A program made the translations under genes and the position numbers. This document shows positions 53,401-62,849 of a stretch of 64,000 bases of DNA, in pieces (the stretch's first letter is position 1; each line of letters opens with the position of its first letter). Below the pieces are notes generated by a model that had not been told where the DNA came from, did no database searches, and worked only from the letters and a program-made list of their open reading frames with translations. Source of the DNA: Dysgonomonas sp. HDW5A (GTDB lineage Bacteria; Bacteroidota; Bacteroidia; Bacteroidales; Dysgonomonadaceae); assembly GCF_011299555.1 (NCBI RefSeq), contig NZ_CP049857.1, forward strand, positions 1,550,001 through 1,614,000, given 5' to 3'.

Positions 53401-55081
53401 TTTCAGATTCGTCCTCCTGATCGTTAAATTCTTGTGGTACAGGTTCTGTATCATTATTTTTCGGATTAGTACTTCCCTCAAAATTAGTATTGACAACATA
53501 ACGAGGTGATAGAAGATTAACACCGGCTTGCCTGAAAACCTCTTGTGCATTTTTTCGTAAATCAGAATATATAGTAGCCATTTTATCAGCCTCTTTCGTA
53601 TACACATTTAGCTGGTATTCGACATCAAAATCATCTAACGAATTCTGCAAAATGAAAGGCTTCTGCTTTTTTAATAAATTGTCAGTACGCGAAGCTACCT
53701 TCAATAATAAATCGTGAACCTTTTGCCAAGGCACATCATATCCCACTGTTACTGATATATAGAGAATAAGACCGTACTCGCGGGCTGAAACCGAATAGTT
53801 AAGGGTCTTAGAATTCATCACACTGGAGTTGGGAATTGTTATTATTTCATTTTTAAGCGTTCTGACCCTTGTAACAAGAGCCGTTTTTTCAATAACATTA
53901 CCCACACAATCATCCATCTTAATACGGTCACCTATTCTAAAAGGACGCATGTACGTAATTACCAGCCCGGCAACAAGATTACCTATTATTGAAGTCGAAC
54001 CGAGCGAAAGCATGATACCGGCAAAAACCGAAACTCCCTGAAAAACAGTCGAGTTTGATTTAGGCAGATACGGAAAGATCAATATAAACATGAATATATA
54101 CAATACCACATTTAAGATATTATAGGTAGGCGTAGCCCAATCGGGATAAAACCCCTTAATGGTAATCTTACTTGTTGCAATCTGGTCAGCAAAAAATCGG
54201 AAAAATTTGCGGATATACATAAAAATTACCATAATAACCAAAATGGTAAAAAACTCTGGCATATAATCAACCACACTGCGTGCTATCGATCTTACAGGAG
54301 AAAGAACATATTCCAGTAGCTGGTCTGAAAGACTCATTGTATTCGGAAACACTTTGAATAATGCCCATATACACAGATATAAGGTCATTATTATCAACAC
54401 AAAACGAATAAACTTAAGCAAAAAGATAAAAAGATTTACCTCGCGGTCTGCATCAATAAGCCCGAATATACCTTTGATCGACTTTCCTCTTTGAAGCCTT
54501 ATAAAGATCCTAGCTCTTCTAAATAAAAAGAAGATAAGTCTAAAGACTACAAAACCGACAATTAAAATCAAAGCTACCCACCCCGCTTGTATAGCAAGCC
54601 GCTTAAGACTATTTTCATCACGATGTTTATTTATTGCATTTACAATCTCATCTTTGAAAATTTTGGCTGTTTCGACTTTCGACTTTCCACCCAATACTGC
54701 CTGCATAGTATCTATGCTGGCTATTAATTCTTTCTTATAAACAAGTTTGATGTTATCCTCTATATCCATAAGTTTTATGGAATCTTCATTAAAAAGAGGA
54801 TCGTCATACAGACTTCTTATGCGCTCACTAATAGCATGAGCCCTTTGCTCCGAGGTAAATGACCCCATGCTCCCATATATGTAAAATATAGTATCATGGA
54901 AGGGAACAACAGGTGCTTTTTTAGGAAATAACTTTGCAACCTGAATGGTGTCTATCTTAACAATCTCGACCGGCTTTTTTGGGGTTTTATTCTTTTTTTG
55001 CGGTAAAGCAGAATCTGTCGATAATATCATTAACGCAATCAAAATAAATACACGATATCGTATTGAAAATCTTTTATACAT
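53393..55081 (-). CDS. MscS-family mechanosensitive ion channel
   Basis: The 562-residue protein has a signal peptide (about 1-27), a periplasmic domain (30-160), several membrane helices (about 165-370) and an MscS pore and cytoplasmic region: SLGSTSIIGNLVAGLVITYM, FRIGDRIKMDDCVGNV, TLKNEIITIPNSSVM. It ends in an acidic tail (NDQEDESE). Such channels open under membrane tension to release solutes on osmotic downshock. It is divergent from ispG and convergent with the SGNH gene. Confidence 0.92.
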   Translation of the reverse strand: MYKRFSIRYRVFILIALMILSTDSALPQKKNKTPKKPVEIVKIDTIQVAKLFPKKAPVVPFHDTIFYIYGSMGSFTSEQRAHAISERIRSLYDDPLFNEDSIKLMDIEDNIKLVYKKELIASIDTMQAVLGGKSKVETAKIFKDEIVNAINKHRDENSLKRLAIQAGWVALILIVGFVVFRLIFFLFRRARIFIRLQRGKSIKGIFGLIDADREVNLFIFLLKFIRFVLIIMTLYLCIWALFKVFPNTMSLSDQLLEYVLSPVRSIARSVVDYMPEFFTILVIMVIFMYIRKFFRFFADQIATSKITIKGFYPDWATPTYNILNVVLYIFMFILIFPYLPKSNSTVFQGVSVFAGIMLSLGSTSIIGNLVAGLVITYMRPFRIGDRIKMDDCVGNVIEKTALVTRVRTLKNEIITIPNSSVMNSKTLNYSVSAREYGLILYISVTVGYDVPWQKVHDLLLKVASRTDNLLKKQKPFILQNSLDDFDVEYQLNVYTKEADKMATIYSDLRKNAQEVFRQAGVNLLSPRYVVNTNFEGSTNPKNNDTEPVPQEFNDQEDESETT

Positions 55082-55539
55082 ATTCTTGAAAAAATAAAGG
55101 TCTGATACTTATTATTATTTTATTAAATGTCAGAATAAAATAATATCCGAAACAAATATACTTAAATTCATAAATCTAAAAATCAATCACCCACAGAACT
55201 TTTTTAATTATAATATCAAAACATAATACACTGTAAATAAGAACAATAAAATCGACAAATATGTTTACTACTCATAAATATGCTATATGCATCAATTTTG
55301 CATATATTTATCCGTTTAATATACAACAATAGAGTATATAATACTGTTTTAGAAAAAGAGAATCATTTATTTAGTATAGGATATAAAATACAGAGAACAA
55401 AAAATATCTACCTTTGTTAAGATTTAAGGAATGCAAAATTTTTAATGTCATATTTGAATAATTAAAATTTGCTTTCGTTTTATAATAATCAAAGCAATAA
55501 ACAGGTCTTAGGCCTTAGTTCAACTAATTAAAACTTCAA
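55082..55539. other. Divergent intergenic region between MscS and ispG
   Basis: This 458-base AT-rich stretch holds a perfect inverted repeat (TATATGCA at 55284-55291 and TGCATATA at 55299-55306), a candidate ispG -7 element TACCTTTG at 55409-55416 without a clear -33, a weak hairpin-repeat copy near 55097, and a better reverse copy at 55490-55518. No gene is visible. Confidence 0.6.
55490..55518 (-). repeat. Dispersed hairpin repeat copy in the ispG leader
   Basis: On the minus strand TAAGGCCTAAGACCT then GTTTATTGCTTTG. It lies upstream of a plus-strand gene and follows no minus-strand gene, so it is not a terminator for any gene here. Confidence 0.7.
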
Positions 55540-57384
55540 ATGGATTTTTTCAATTATAAAAGACGAAATTCGTCTATCGCAAAAATAGGGAATACCCCTC
55601 TTGGTGGTGACAATCCGATCAGAATACAATCGATGACTAGCACCAACACTAATGATACCGAAAATAGTGTAGAACAAACAATCCGTATCATTGAAGCCGG
55701 TGCAGATTATGTTCGCTTAACGGCTCAAGGTGTGCGCGAAGCCGAAAATCTTAAAAACATAAAAGAGGAACTACGCAAAAGAGGTTACAATACCCCACTT
55801 ATTGCCGATATCCATTTCAACCCACGAGCTGCCGAAGCTGCTGCCAAATACGTAGAAAAAGTACGTATCAACCCGGGAAATTTTGTAGATGGGGCAAAGG
55901 TATTTGAAGGTAAAGAATTTACTGACGAAGAATATGCCATTGAAATAGAAAAAATACGAACTAAACTAACTTCGTTCCTCAACATCTGTAAGGAACACAA
56001 TACAGCCGTGCGTATTGGTGTGAATCACGGATCATTGTCGGATCGTATCCTTACCCGTTACGGAGATACTCCTGAGGGAATGGTAGAATCGTGTATGGAG
56101 TTCCTTCGCATCTGCCTCGAACAGAATTTTACGGATATAGCCATATCAATGAAGGCATCCAATACCATTGTTATGACTAAAGCTGTACGATTATTGGTAC
56201 AGAAAATGGAAGAAGAAGGCTTGTCTTTCCCTCTTCATTTAGGCGTAACCGAAGCCGGAGACGGAGAAGACGGACGTATCAAATCGGCTGTCGGTATCGG
56301 TGCATTACTTTCGGATGGAATTGGAGACACTGTACGTGTTTCATTGAGTGAAGACCCCGAATTTGAGGTTCCTGTTGCTAAAAAGATGGTAAACTACATT
56401 TTGGAAAGAGCAAACCATCCCGAAATAAAAGCAACCCTCAACCCAAGCTTCTCTCCTTTTTCAACTGTTAAACGCAAAACATATACTATAGAGAATATAG
56501 GAGGAGATAAACTACCGATTGTTATATCGAACAGATCGAATGGTAATTTCGAATTTAACGTACATTTCTTACCCGATTACATATATGTAGGTAAAAGCTT
56601 ACCTGCCGAAGCTCCTCGCTCTATTTCTGCGATAATAGATTTTGAGGGTTGGAAAGACGAAAAAAACACTTATCCCCTATTTAACAAGAACAATTTCGAT
56701 AAAATAAAGGATAATAAAGCTGCTGTCAAGTTTCTTCAAATAAGCTATCCTGAACTGTCGGATGACGTAATCTCTCTTTTGAAATCGGATAAAAACATTG
56801 TAGTAATTATCTCAACCAATCATAAAAACGGTGTGGGAGAACAACGTGCATTTATACATACGTTAATGAATAACGATTGTGCAACTCCCGTTATCCTTAA
56901 CCGGAAGTATACTGAAAACGAGGCAGAAGACATACAGATAAAAGCTGCTATTGACTGTGGAACCATACTTCTCGATGGCTTTGGTAATGGTATCATGCTC
57001 GAAAACGAGGGAAATATTCCTCAAAAAGATATTGATTCTTATTCATTTGGCATCTTACAGGCTGCCAGAGTCCGCACAACCAAAACAGAGTATATCTCTT
57101 GCCCCAGTTGTGGACGTACATTATTTGATCTTCAATCGACTGTTGCACGTGTAAAAGAGTCAACCTCCCACCTAAAACATCTGAAAATAGGTGTAATGGG
57201 TTGCATTGTTAACGGACCGGGTGAAATGGCTGATGCCGATTACGGATATGTAGGAGCCGAGAAAGGTAAAATCTCATTGTACAAAAGACAAGATCTTATC
57301 GAGAAAAACATCCCTTCGGAGCAAGCTGTCGAAAGGTTAGTTCAACTAATAAAGTCTCATGGCGACTGGGTAGATCCTGAGTAA
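55540..57384 (+). CDS. ispG: (E)-4-hydroxy-3-methylbut-2-enyl diphosphate synthase IspG (long form)
   Basis: The 614-residue protein has the IspG barrel domain at the N-terminus (GGDNPIRIQSMTSTNTNDTE, RLTAQGVREAENLKNI) and an iron-sulfur domain at the C-terminus with Cys521 and Cys524 (SCPSCGRT) and Cys555 (MGCIVNGPGE). About 200 extra residues lie between them, the long form known from Bacteroidetes, Chlamydiae and plants. It makes HMBPP, the next-to-last step of the MEP isoprenoid pathway, using electrons through a [4Fe-4S] cluster. It is upstream of the porP-gld operon, separated by a promoter. Confidence 0.97.
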   Translation: MDFFNYKRRNSSIAKIGNTPLGGDNPIRIQSMTSTNTNDTENSVEQTIRIIEAGADYVRLTAQGVREAENLKNIKEELRKRGYNTPLIADIHFNPRAAEAAAKYVEKVRINPGNFVDGAKVFEGKEFTDEEYAIEIEKIRTKLTSFLNICKEHNTAVRIGVNHGSLSDRILTRYGDTPEGMVESCMEFLRICLEQNFTDIAISMKASNTIVMTKAVRLLVQKMEEEGLSFPLHLGVTEAGDGEDGRIKSAVGIGALLSDGIGDTVRVSLSEDPEFEVPVAKKMVNYILERANHPEIKATLNPSFSPFSTVKRKTYTIENIGGDKLPIVISNRSNGNFEFNVHFLPDYIYVGKSLPAEAPRSISAIIDFEGWKDEKNTYPLFNKNNFDKIKDNKAAVKFLQISYPELSDDVISLLKSDKNIVVIISTNHKNGVGEQRAFIHTLMNNDCATPVILNRKYTENEAEDIQIKAAIDCGTILLDGFGNGIMLENEGNIPQKDIDSYSFGILQAARVRTTKTEYISCPSCGRTLFDLQSTVARVKESTSHLKHLKIGVMGCIVNGPGEMADADYGYVGAEKGKISLYKRQDLIEKNIPSEQAVERLVQLIKSHGDWVDPE

Positions 57385-57469
57385 ACTGAGCTATAAACCC
57401 TTTATTCGTTTACCATATCTGATTATTTAACACAGATATTGTGAAAAAGAATTAAGATTTATTCATATT

Positions 57470-57502
57470 TTTGGGGGGTACTAAATATTAAATGTACTTT
57501 TG
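57470..57502 (+). promoter_or_regulatory. Promoter of the porP-gldKLMN operon
   Basis: TTTG at 57470-57473, a 21-base gap, and TACTTTTG at 57495-57502 match the consensus. Transcription would start near 57509, giving a short leader. An AAAAGG stretch precedes the porP ATG. Confidence 0.7.
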
Positions 57503-57535
57503 CCGAGCTAAATATTTGATTTATAAAAGGTATTG

Positions 57536-58471
57536 ATGAAATTTGGTTACTACTTACTGGCTTTACTTATTAGTTTTTGCTTCTCTTTGGATCTAAAAGC
57601 TCAATGGGATGCACAAGTAAGTCAATATTGGAAAGTTAAAACCTTCTTTAATCCTGCCTTTGGTGCCGAAAAAGATTCTATACAAGCAACCTTGCTGCAT
57701 CGTCAGCAATGGGTCGGAGTAGATAACGCTCCCAAAACATTTATTGTATCGGCAGATATGCCTGTCAATTTTATGGGACGTAAGCACGGAGTCGGTATAT
57801 TGGCCATGTCAGAGTCGATTGGTTTATTTAAGAATACGTCAATTGGCGCTCAATATGTATATAAAAAACGCTGGAAAAAGAATATCCTGAATGTAGGCGT
57901 ACAATTAGGATTTACAAGTATCGGATTTGATGCATCACAAATAGACAAAGCCGGACAGGAAGATATTGAAGATATCGGTGCAACTGATCAGACAAAAGTC
58001 TTCGACGGTAACATCGGTATAGCGTGGGTAGCCCCGAAGTATTACATTGGGATATCATCCACTCATATCACTCAGCCTAATTTTGACATAGGTGATGATA
58101 TTACAACATATATTGCCCGTGCATATTACTTTACGGCAGGATACAATATGAGACTGGGCAAGTCATCGTACGAATTACAACCTTCGGTATTGATAAAAGC
58201 CGATAATACAGTTGTACAATACGACGCAACAGCAAGACTGGTCTATAAAAAAATGTTCAATGGCGGTGTCTCGTGGAGAAAAGATGACGGATGGGTGTTT
58301 TTACTCGGAATAAATATTTTTGGTATTGATGCAGGATATGCTTATGATCTTTCAACATCGGAAATATCCGTAAAAAGTAAAGGGTCGCACGAATTTTTTG
58401 TTCGCTATGCAATGCCTATCAAGCTTTCGAAGAATGGACAAACCAGCCATAAAAGCATAAGGATACTTTAA
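57536..58471 (+). CDS. PorP/SprF family outer-membrane protein of type IX secretion
   Basis: The 311-residue protein starts at ATG 57536 with a signal peptide (MKFGYYLLALLISFCFSLDLKA). The mature start QWDAQVSQYWKVKTFFNPAF and the barrel strands (HGVGILAMSESIGLFKNTSI, NVGVQLGFTSIGFDASQ) are those of the PorP/SprF family. In type IX systems PorP binds PorK/GldK at the outer membrane, and in gliding species SprF helps export SprB. It leads the gld operon. A hairpin repeat is fused to its stop codon. Confidence 0.92.
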   Translation: MKFGYYLLALLISFCFSLDLKAQWDAQVSQYWKVKTFFNPAFGAEKDSIQATLLHRQQWVGVDNAPKTFIVSADMPVNFMGRKHGVGILAMSESIGLFKNTSIGAQYVYKKRWKKNILNVGVQLGFTSIGFDASQIDKAGQEDIEDIGATDQTKVFDGNIGIAWVAPKYYIGISSTHITQPNFDIGDDITTYIARAYYFTAGYNMRLGKSSYELQPSVLIKADNTVVQYDATARLVYKKMFNGGVSWRKDDGWVFLLGINIFGIDAGYAYDLSTSEISVKSKGSHEFFVRYAMPIKLSKNGQTSHKSIRIL

Positions 58472-58506
58472 GATCGCAGATCTTTTTATTTTTATTACTT
58501 TGGCAA
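58470..58506 (+). repeat. Dispersed hairpin repeat copy fused to the porP stop codon
   Basis: TAAGATCGCAGATCTT (stop included) then TTTATTTTTATTACTTTGGCAA. The stem GATC/GATC differs from the consensus but pairs perfectly, showing compensated change. Confidence 0.7.
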
Positions 58507-58597
58507 ATATGCAACAACCTATTTTTATAGCAATTACAACGAATACAGAAACAAAACTTTTATGATAATAAAGAGATCCGGACTCTCAATAAATTAT

Positions 58598-60022
58598 ATG
58601 AAGAATTTACTTTTTGCTGCTATCGCTCTTTTAATGCTGACTACCTCTTGTGGAAAACCCGGAGGAGCGGGAAGCGTCGGAGGTGAGCTGACAGGTGTGG
58701 GCAGTTCGTCATGGGCAGAATCGAACCCTTACGGTATGGTTATGGTATCTCGCGGCTCTATTGCCATGGGACCGGCCGACAGCGATTCTCTATGGGGAAT
58801 TACCGCCAATGCCAAAGGTGTATCGGTAGATGCTTTTTGGATGGACGATACCGAAATTACCAACTCGGAATATCGTCAGTTTGTTTATTGGGTACGTGAC
58901 TCTATTCTTCGCGAACGCCTTGCAGACCCTGCATACGGAGGTGATGAAACGTATAAAATAACGGAAGACCGTTACGGTGATCCGGTAAAACCTTATTTAA
59001 ACTGGAAGAAGGCAATACCTAAACGTCCGAACGAAGACGAGGAACGTGCTATATTAAGCTTGACTGAAGTAAATCCCATTACAGGCATAAGAGGTCTTGA
59101 TCCCGAACAATTTAATTTCAAATACGAATGGTTTGATCATACAGAAGCGGCCAAACGCAGAAACAGATTAAACCCTGCTCAACGTATTTTAAATACGGAT
59201 ATTCAGGTTGATCCGAATGAAATAGTGATGATATCAAAAGACACCGCTTTTCTGGACGAAAACGGAAAGCCTGTGAATATGACTATCAACCGTCCGCTTA
59301 GTTCACTATTCGATTTTCTAAACACCAAGATTGTTAATATCTATCCCGACACCACGGTTTGGGTAAACGATTTCAATAACGCTTATAACGAACCTTATAT
59401 GCGTATGTATTTCTCACATTCGGGTTACAATGACTATCCCGTAGTAGGAGTAACATGGGAGCAAGCCACAGCTTTCTGTGAGTGGAGAACCATGTTCTTT
59501 AAAATGGGAACGGGAACCAGAGGACGCAATATTGAGCCTTACCGCCTGCCTACAGAAGGTGAGTGGGAATTTGCAGCCCGTAGTGGTAGATCGGAAAACA
59601 AATACCCATGGGATTCGGAAAGTACTCAATCCGAAAAAGGTTGCTTTATGGCTAACTTTAAACCGGGAGAAGGTAACTATACCAAAGATGGTAATCTTAT
59701 AACCTCACGTGTAGGAAGTTATTCGCCCAATGCTTTTGGTTTGTATGATATGGCAGGAAACGTTTCGGAGTGGACATCTACAACATATACCGAAGCAGGA
59801 AGCGCGGAAATGAACGACCTCAACCCTCAATACAGATACAATGCAGCCAAAGAAGATCCTTATGCAGCCAAGAAGAAGGTAATAAAAGGTGGTTCTTGGA
59901 AAGACGTAGGACGATTTATCCGTGGCGATATGCGTGAGTCTGAATATCAGAATCAACCCCGCTCGTATATCGGGTTCCGTTGTGTAAGAACTCAAATAGG
60001 ATTTGCCAAATCAAAAAGATAA
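58598..60022 (+). CDS. gldK: Type IX secretion system lipoprotein GldK
   Basis: Starting at ATG 58598 gives 474 residues with a lipoprotein signal (MKNLLFAAIALLMLTTSC); the upstream ATG at 58562 adds 12 residues. The body is a formylglycine-generating-enzyme-like fold: MVMVSRGSIAMGPADSDS, DDTEITNSEYRQFVYW, YPVVGVTWEQATAFCEW, YRLPTEGEWEFAAR and GSWKDVGRFIRG. GldK/PorK with GldN/PorN forms the large periplasmic ring under the outer membrane. It is the second gene of the operon, 126 bases after porP. Confidence 0.96.
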   Translation: MKNLLFAAIALLMLTTSCGKPGGAGSVGGELTGVGSSSWAESNPYGMVMVSRGSIAMGPADSDSLWGITANAKGVSVDAFWMDDTEITNSEYRQFVYWVRDSILRERLADPAYGGDETYKITEDRYGDPVKPYLNWKKAIPKRPNEDEERAILSLTEVNPITGIRGLDPEQFNFKYEWFDHTEAAKRRNRLNPAQRILNTDIQVDPNEIVMISKDTAFLDENGKPVNMTINRPLSSLFDFLNTKIVNIYPDTTVWVNDFNNAYNEPYMRMYFSHSGYNDYPVVGVTWEQATAFCEWRTMFFKMGTGTRGRNIEPYRLPTEGEWEFAARSGRSENKYPWDSESTQSEKGCFMANFKPGEGNYTKDGNLITSRVGSYSPNAFGLYDMAGNVSEWTSTTYTEAGSAEMNDLNPQYRYNAAKEDPYAAKKKVIKGGSWKDVGRFIRGDMRESEYQNQPRSYIGFRCVRTQIGFAKSKR

Positions 60023-60088
60023 AACAATAAACAAGCAGACTGGTAAACAAGTAAATATATAGCACTTGTAACTAATATATAAGAAACC

Positions 60089-61204
60089 ATGGGTAAAAAG
60101 TACAGACGATATAAAAACTTTCTTGAGAAATATCTGGATAGCAACAGCGGTAAACGATTCTTTAATGTTGTTTATAGCGTAGGAGCAGCCATTGTAATTC
60201 TGGGTGCCATGTTCAAGATTCTTCACCTTCCTTTCGGTAATCAGATGCTTATGATAGGTATGATCACCGAGGCTATCGTATTCTTACTGTCAGCGTTCGA
60301 AAAACCTGCCAAAGAATACAAATGGGAAGAAGTGTATCCTGCTTTAGTGGACGAAGAAGGCTTTATCCCCAGAGCTGAAAGAGTACAGATGCAACAACAG
60401 AATAGCGGACCTGCTATACAACAAACTTCTGTACCTTCGCAACAAGGCAACGCAGGTGCTTCAACCGGAAGTGCCGGTAAAAATAATACGAATACTAGCA
60501 ATACAGGTAACAACTATGCCAACCAAGCCGGAAACAACGGCGGAGGTGGCTCTACCGGTGGTGGAGGTGGTACAACCATTATAGGAGGAGGAAACTCATC
60601 GTCGGGAAGTTCAGGTTATTCGGGAGGCAACCAAGGAGTATCAACAGGCTCAGCAGGCGGAGGAACATCTGTTTCAGGAGGAACGGTTGTTACAGGCGGT
60701 GCTGTAGTAATAGATGGTGCCAATGTGGTAGAAGCATCCGCAAAGTATGTAGATCAGATGTCTCACATGTCCGAAAACATGGCTAAGTTTGCTCAGGTAA
60801 CCGAATCACTTGGAAAAATTTCAGAATCTCTATTAGGATCATTCCAAACCATTATTGATAATTCGGATGGAATAGGTACCAATACTCAAGGATATGTCAC
60901 TCAAATGGAAACTCTCAATCGTAATATTTCGGGATTAAATACCATCTATGAAATACAATTGAAGGGTGTGAGTGGTCAGATTCATACTATTGAAGAGATT
61001 AATGCAGGCTTAGACCGCATCAAAAAATTATACGGAGGATCGCTTGTGGATAGTTCTATCTTCAAAAATGAGACCGAGAAAATGGCTCAACAGCTTACCG
61101 AACTCAACAAGGTATATGCTCGTTTGCTGCAAGCTATGACAAGTAACATGAATATGGGCGGAGGCTTTAACCCGAATCCGATAGGAAACGAACCTCAACC
61201 TTGA
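60089..61204 (+). CDS. gldL: Type IX secretion system motor protein GldL, with long Gly/Ser/Asn-rich linker
   Basis: The 371-residue inner-membrane protein has two N-terminal helices: FNVVYSVGAAIVILGAMFKI (Lys43) and MLMIGMITEAIVFLLSAF with Glu61 in the middle, the residues linked to proton-driven torque in GldL. Residues about 108-212 are a low-complexity stretch of Gly, Ser, Asn and Thr (for example NNGGGGSTGGGGGTTIIGGG). The C-terminal helices (SAKYVDQMSHMSENMAKFAQ) are typical of GldL. With GldM it forms the rotary motor that powers secretion. It is longer than usual because of the linker. Confidence 0.96.
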   Translation: MGKKYRRYKNFLEKYLDSNSGKRFFNVVYSVGAAIVILGAMFKILHLPFGNQMLMIGMITEAIVFLLSAFEKPAKEYKWEEVYPALVDEEGFIPRAERVQMQQQNSGPAIQQTSVPSQQGNAGASTGSAGKNNTNTSNTGNNYANQAGNNGGGGSTGGGGGTTIIGGGNSSSGSSGYSGGNQGVSTGSAGGGTSVSGGTVVTGGAVVIDGANVVEASAKYVDQMSHMSENMAKFAQVTESLGKISESLLGSFQTIIDNSDGIGTNTQGYVTQMETLNRNISGLNTIYEIQLKGVSGQIHTIEEINAGLDRIKKLYGGSLVDSSIFKNETEKMAQQLTELNKVYARLLQAMTSNMNMGGGFNPNPIGNEPQP

Positions 61205-61207
61205 TTT

Positions 61208-61222
61208 GAGGGCTTTACCCTC
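61208..61222 (+). other. Hairpin between gldL and gldM
   Basis: GAGGG and CCCTC pair around CTTTA, directly after the gldL stop, without a T-run. It is not a copy of the dispersed repeat and may affect mRNA processing or stability. Confidence 0.5.
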
Positions 61223-61267
61223 TAAGAAACAGATTTGTAACTTGTAACTATTAACTTGTAACTACTA

Positions 61268-62806
61268 ATGGCTTCAACTAATCCAAGGTCTCCAAGACAG
61301 AAAATGATAAACCTGATGTATCTGGTGTTTATCGCTATGCTTGCTATCAATCTGCCCGAAGAGGTACTTGATGGCTTCGACATGGTAGACGAAGGATTGA
61401 ATCAAACAATAAAAAGTTCGGAGGCTCAAAACCAACTGACTTTTAAAAGTCTTACAGATATAAACAATCAGAACCCCGTAAAAGCCGAGCAATGGTATGC
61501 TCCTGCTGCTCAATTCTCGAAAGCATCAGACGAATTATACAATTATATTCAAGAACTGAAAACTCGTATTGTAAAAAAGGCTGACGGAGAGAAAGGGGAT
61601 GTAAACAATATCGAAAACAGAGAGAATATTGATGCCGCAACCGATATTATGTTGGTAGGGATCAATAACGAAGCTAAAAAGCTGAAATCTTCCATCGATG
61701 TATATCGGGAACAAGCTATCAACCTGATTACAGGTCCATCGAGAAAAGACATTATTAAAAACAGACTGAATACCGACAATCCCAAAAGAGGAAATAAGGA
61801 TAATAAAAACTGGGAAGAGGCTTTATTTGAACAAATGCCAACCTCTGTAACGGTTACCATGTTAACCAAGATGCAAAGCGACATACGTGCCACTCAGGGT
61901 GAAGTATTAGCTGATCTTTATAACCAGATAGGAGCAAAAGACTTTCGTGTAAACAGCTTACAAGCCGAAGTGGTTCCAAAGTCGGAATTTGTAATGGAGG
62001 GAGGAGTATACGAAGGGCGTGTAGTACTTACTGCTGTGGATACCACCAAACGTCCAAGCTTTAGCCTACCTTCGATCAACGCAAACGGAGAATTCAAAAT
62101 CGGAGCAGGAGGCGTAGGAATCAATAAAGTATTTTCGGGAATGGTTACACTCAGTACTCCCGATGGCGAAGTTATTACCCGTCCGTTTAAAAGCGAATAC
62201 CATGTTGTTCCACGTATGACTACCATACAGGTAAGCGATGCCAATGTATTGTATCAAGGTGAAGATAATAAACTGACTATATCTGTTCCGGGATTGTCAA
62301 ACGATCAGCTTCGAGTAACTGCTACCAACGGATCTATTACTAAGTCGGGTCAGAACTGGATAGCTAAGCCTACAAAAGCAGGTACTAATATGAAAATATC
62401 GGTATTCAACGGAACAAATTTTGTGAGCGATCAGGAATTTAAAGTACGCCTCCTACCCGACCCTGCACCTTATATAGAATATGCTGATGGTGACGGTAAT
62501 CTTAAAAGATACAAGGGCGGAAGAGTTGCCAAGGCTGTCATAGTTAATGCTACGGGCGTAAAAGCTGCTATTGACGATGGATTAATCGACAGGCAGTTTC
62601 CTGTCACCAGATTTACAACTGTATTTTTCGACGGTATGGGAAATGCAATTCGTGAGGTATCTGATGGCAGTAATTTTTCGGAAAGACAAAAAGCTCAAAT
62701 CAGACAATTGGCCAGAGGAAAGAGTTTCTTTATATCCGAAGTAAAAGTAAGAGGAAAAGACGGTGTGGAAAGAGACCTTACAGCTATAGAAGTAAGAATA
62801 AACTAA
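61268..62806 (+). CDS. gldM: Type IX secretion system motor protein GldM
   Basis: The 512-residue protein starts NPRSPRQKMINLMYLVFIAM, with one membrane helix near residues 13-30 followed by LPEEVLDGF, as in GldM. The long periplasmic part has a helical first domain and three Ig-like beta domains (for example VVLTAVDTTKRPSFSLPSIN, GEDNKLTISVPGLSNDQLRV). GldM dimers sit in the GldL ring and pass torque to the GldK/N ring. It lies 63 bases after gldL and 43 bases before gldN. Confidence 0.96.
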   Translation: MASTNPRSPRQKMINLMYLVFIAMLAINLPEEVLDGFDMVDEGLNQTIKSSEAQNQLTFKSLTDINNQNPVKAEQWYAPAAQFSKASDELYNYIQELKTRIVKKADGEKGDVNNIENRENIDAATDIMLVGINNEAKKLKSSIDVYREQAINLITGPSRKDIIKNRLNTDNPKRGNKDNKNWEEALFEQMPTSVTVTMLTKMQSDIRATQGEVLADLYNQIGAKDFRVNSLQAEVVPKSEFVMEGGVYEGRVVLTAVDTTKRPSFSLPSINANGEFKIGAGGVGINKVFSGMVTLSTPDGEVITRPFKSEYHVVPRMTTIQVSDANVLYQGEDNKLTISVPGLSNDQLRVTATNGSITKSGQNWIAKPTKAGTNMKISVFNGTNFVSDQEFKVRLLPDPAPYIEYADGDGNLKRYKGGRVAKAVIVNATGVKAAIDDGLIDRQFPVTRFTTVFFDGMGNAIREVSDGSNFSERQKAQIRQLARGKSFFISEVKVRGKDGVERDLTAIEVRIN

Positions 62807-62814
62807 TTTATAAA

Positions 62815-62831
62815 AAGGTCTGTGACCTTCG
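62815..62831 (+). repeat. Dispersed hairpin repeat copy between gldM and gldN
   Basis: AAGGTCTGTGACCTT followed by CG, lacking the T-rich tail. It is a short or decayed copy 9 bases past the gldM stop. Confidence 0.6.
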
Positions 62832-62849
62832 ATTAGAACAATATTATAT

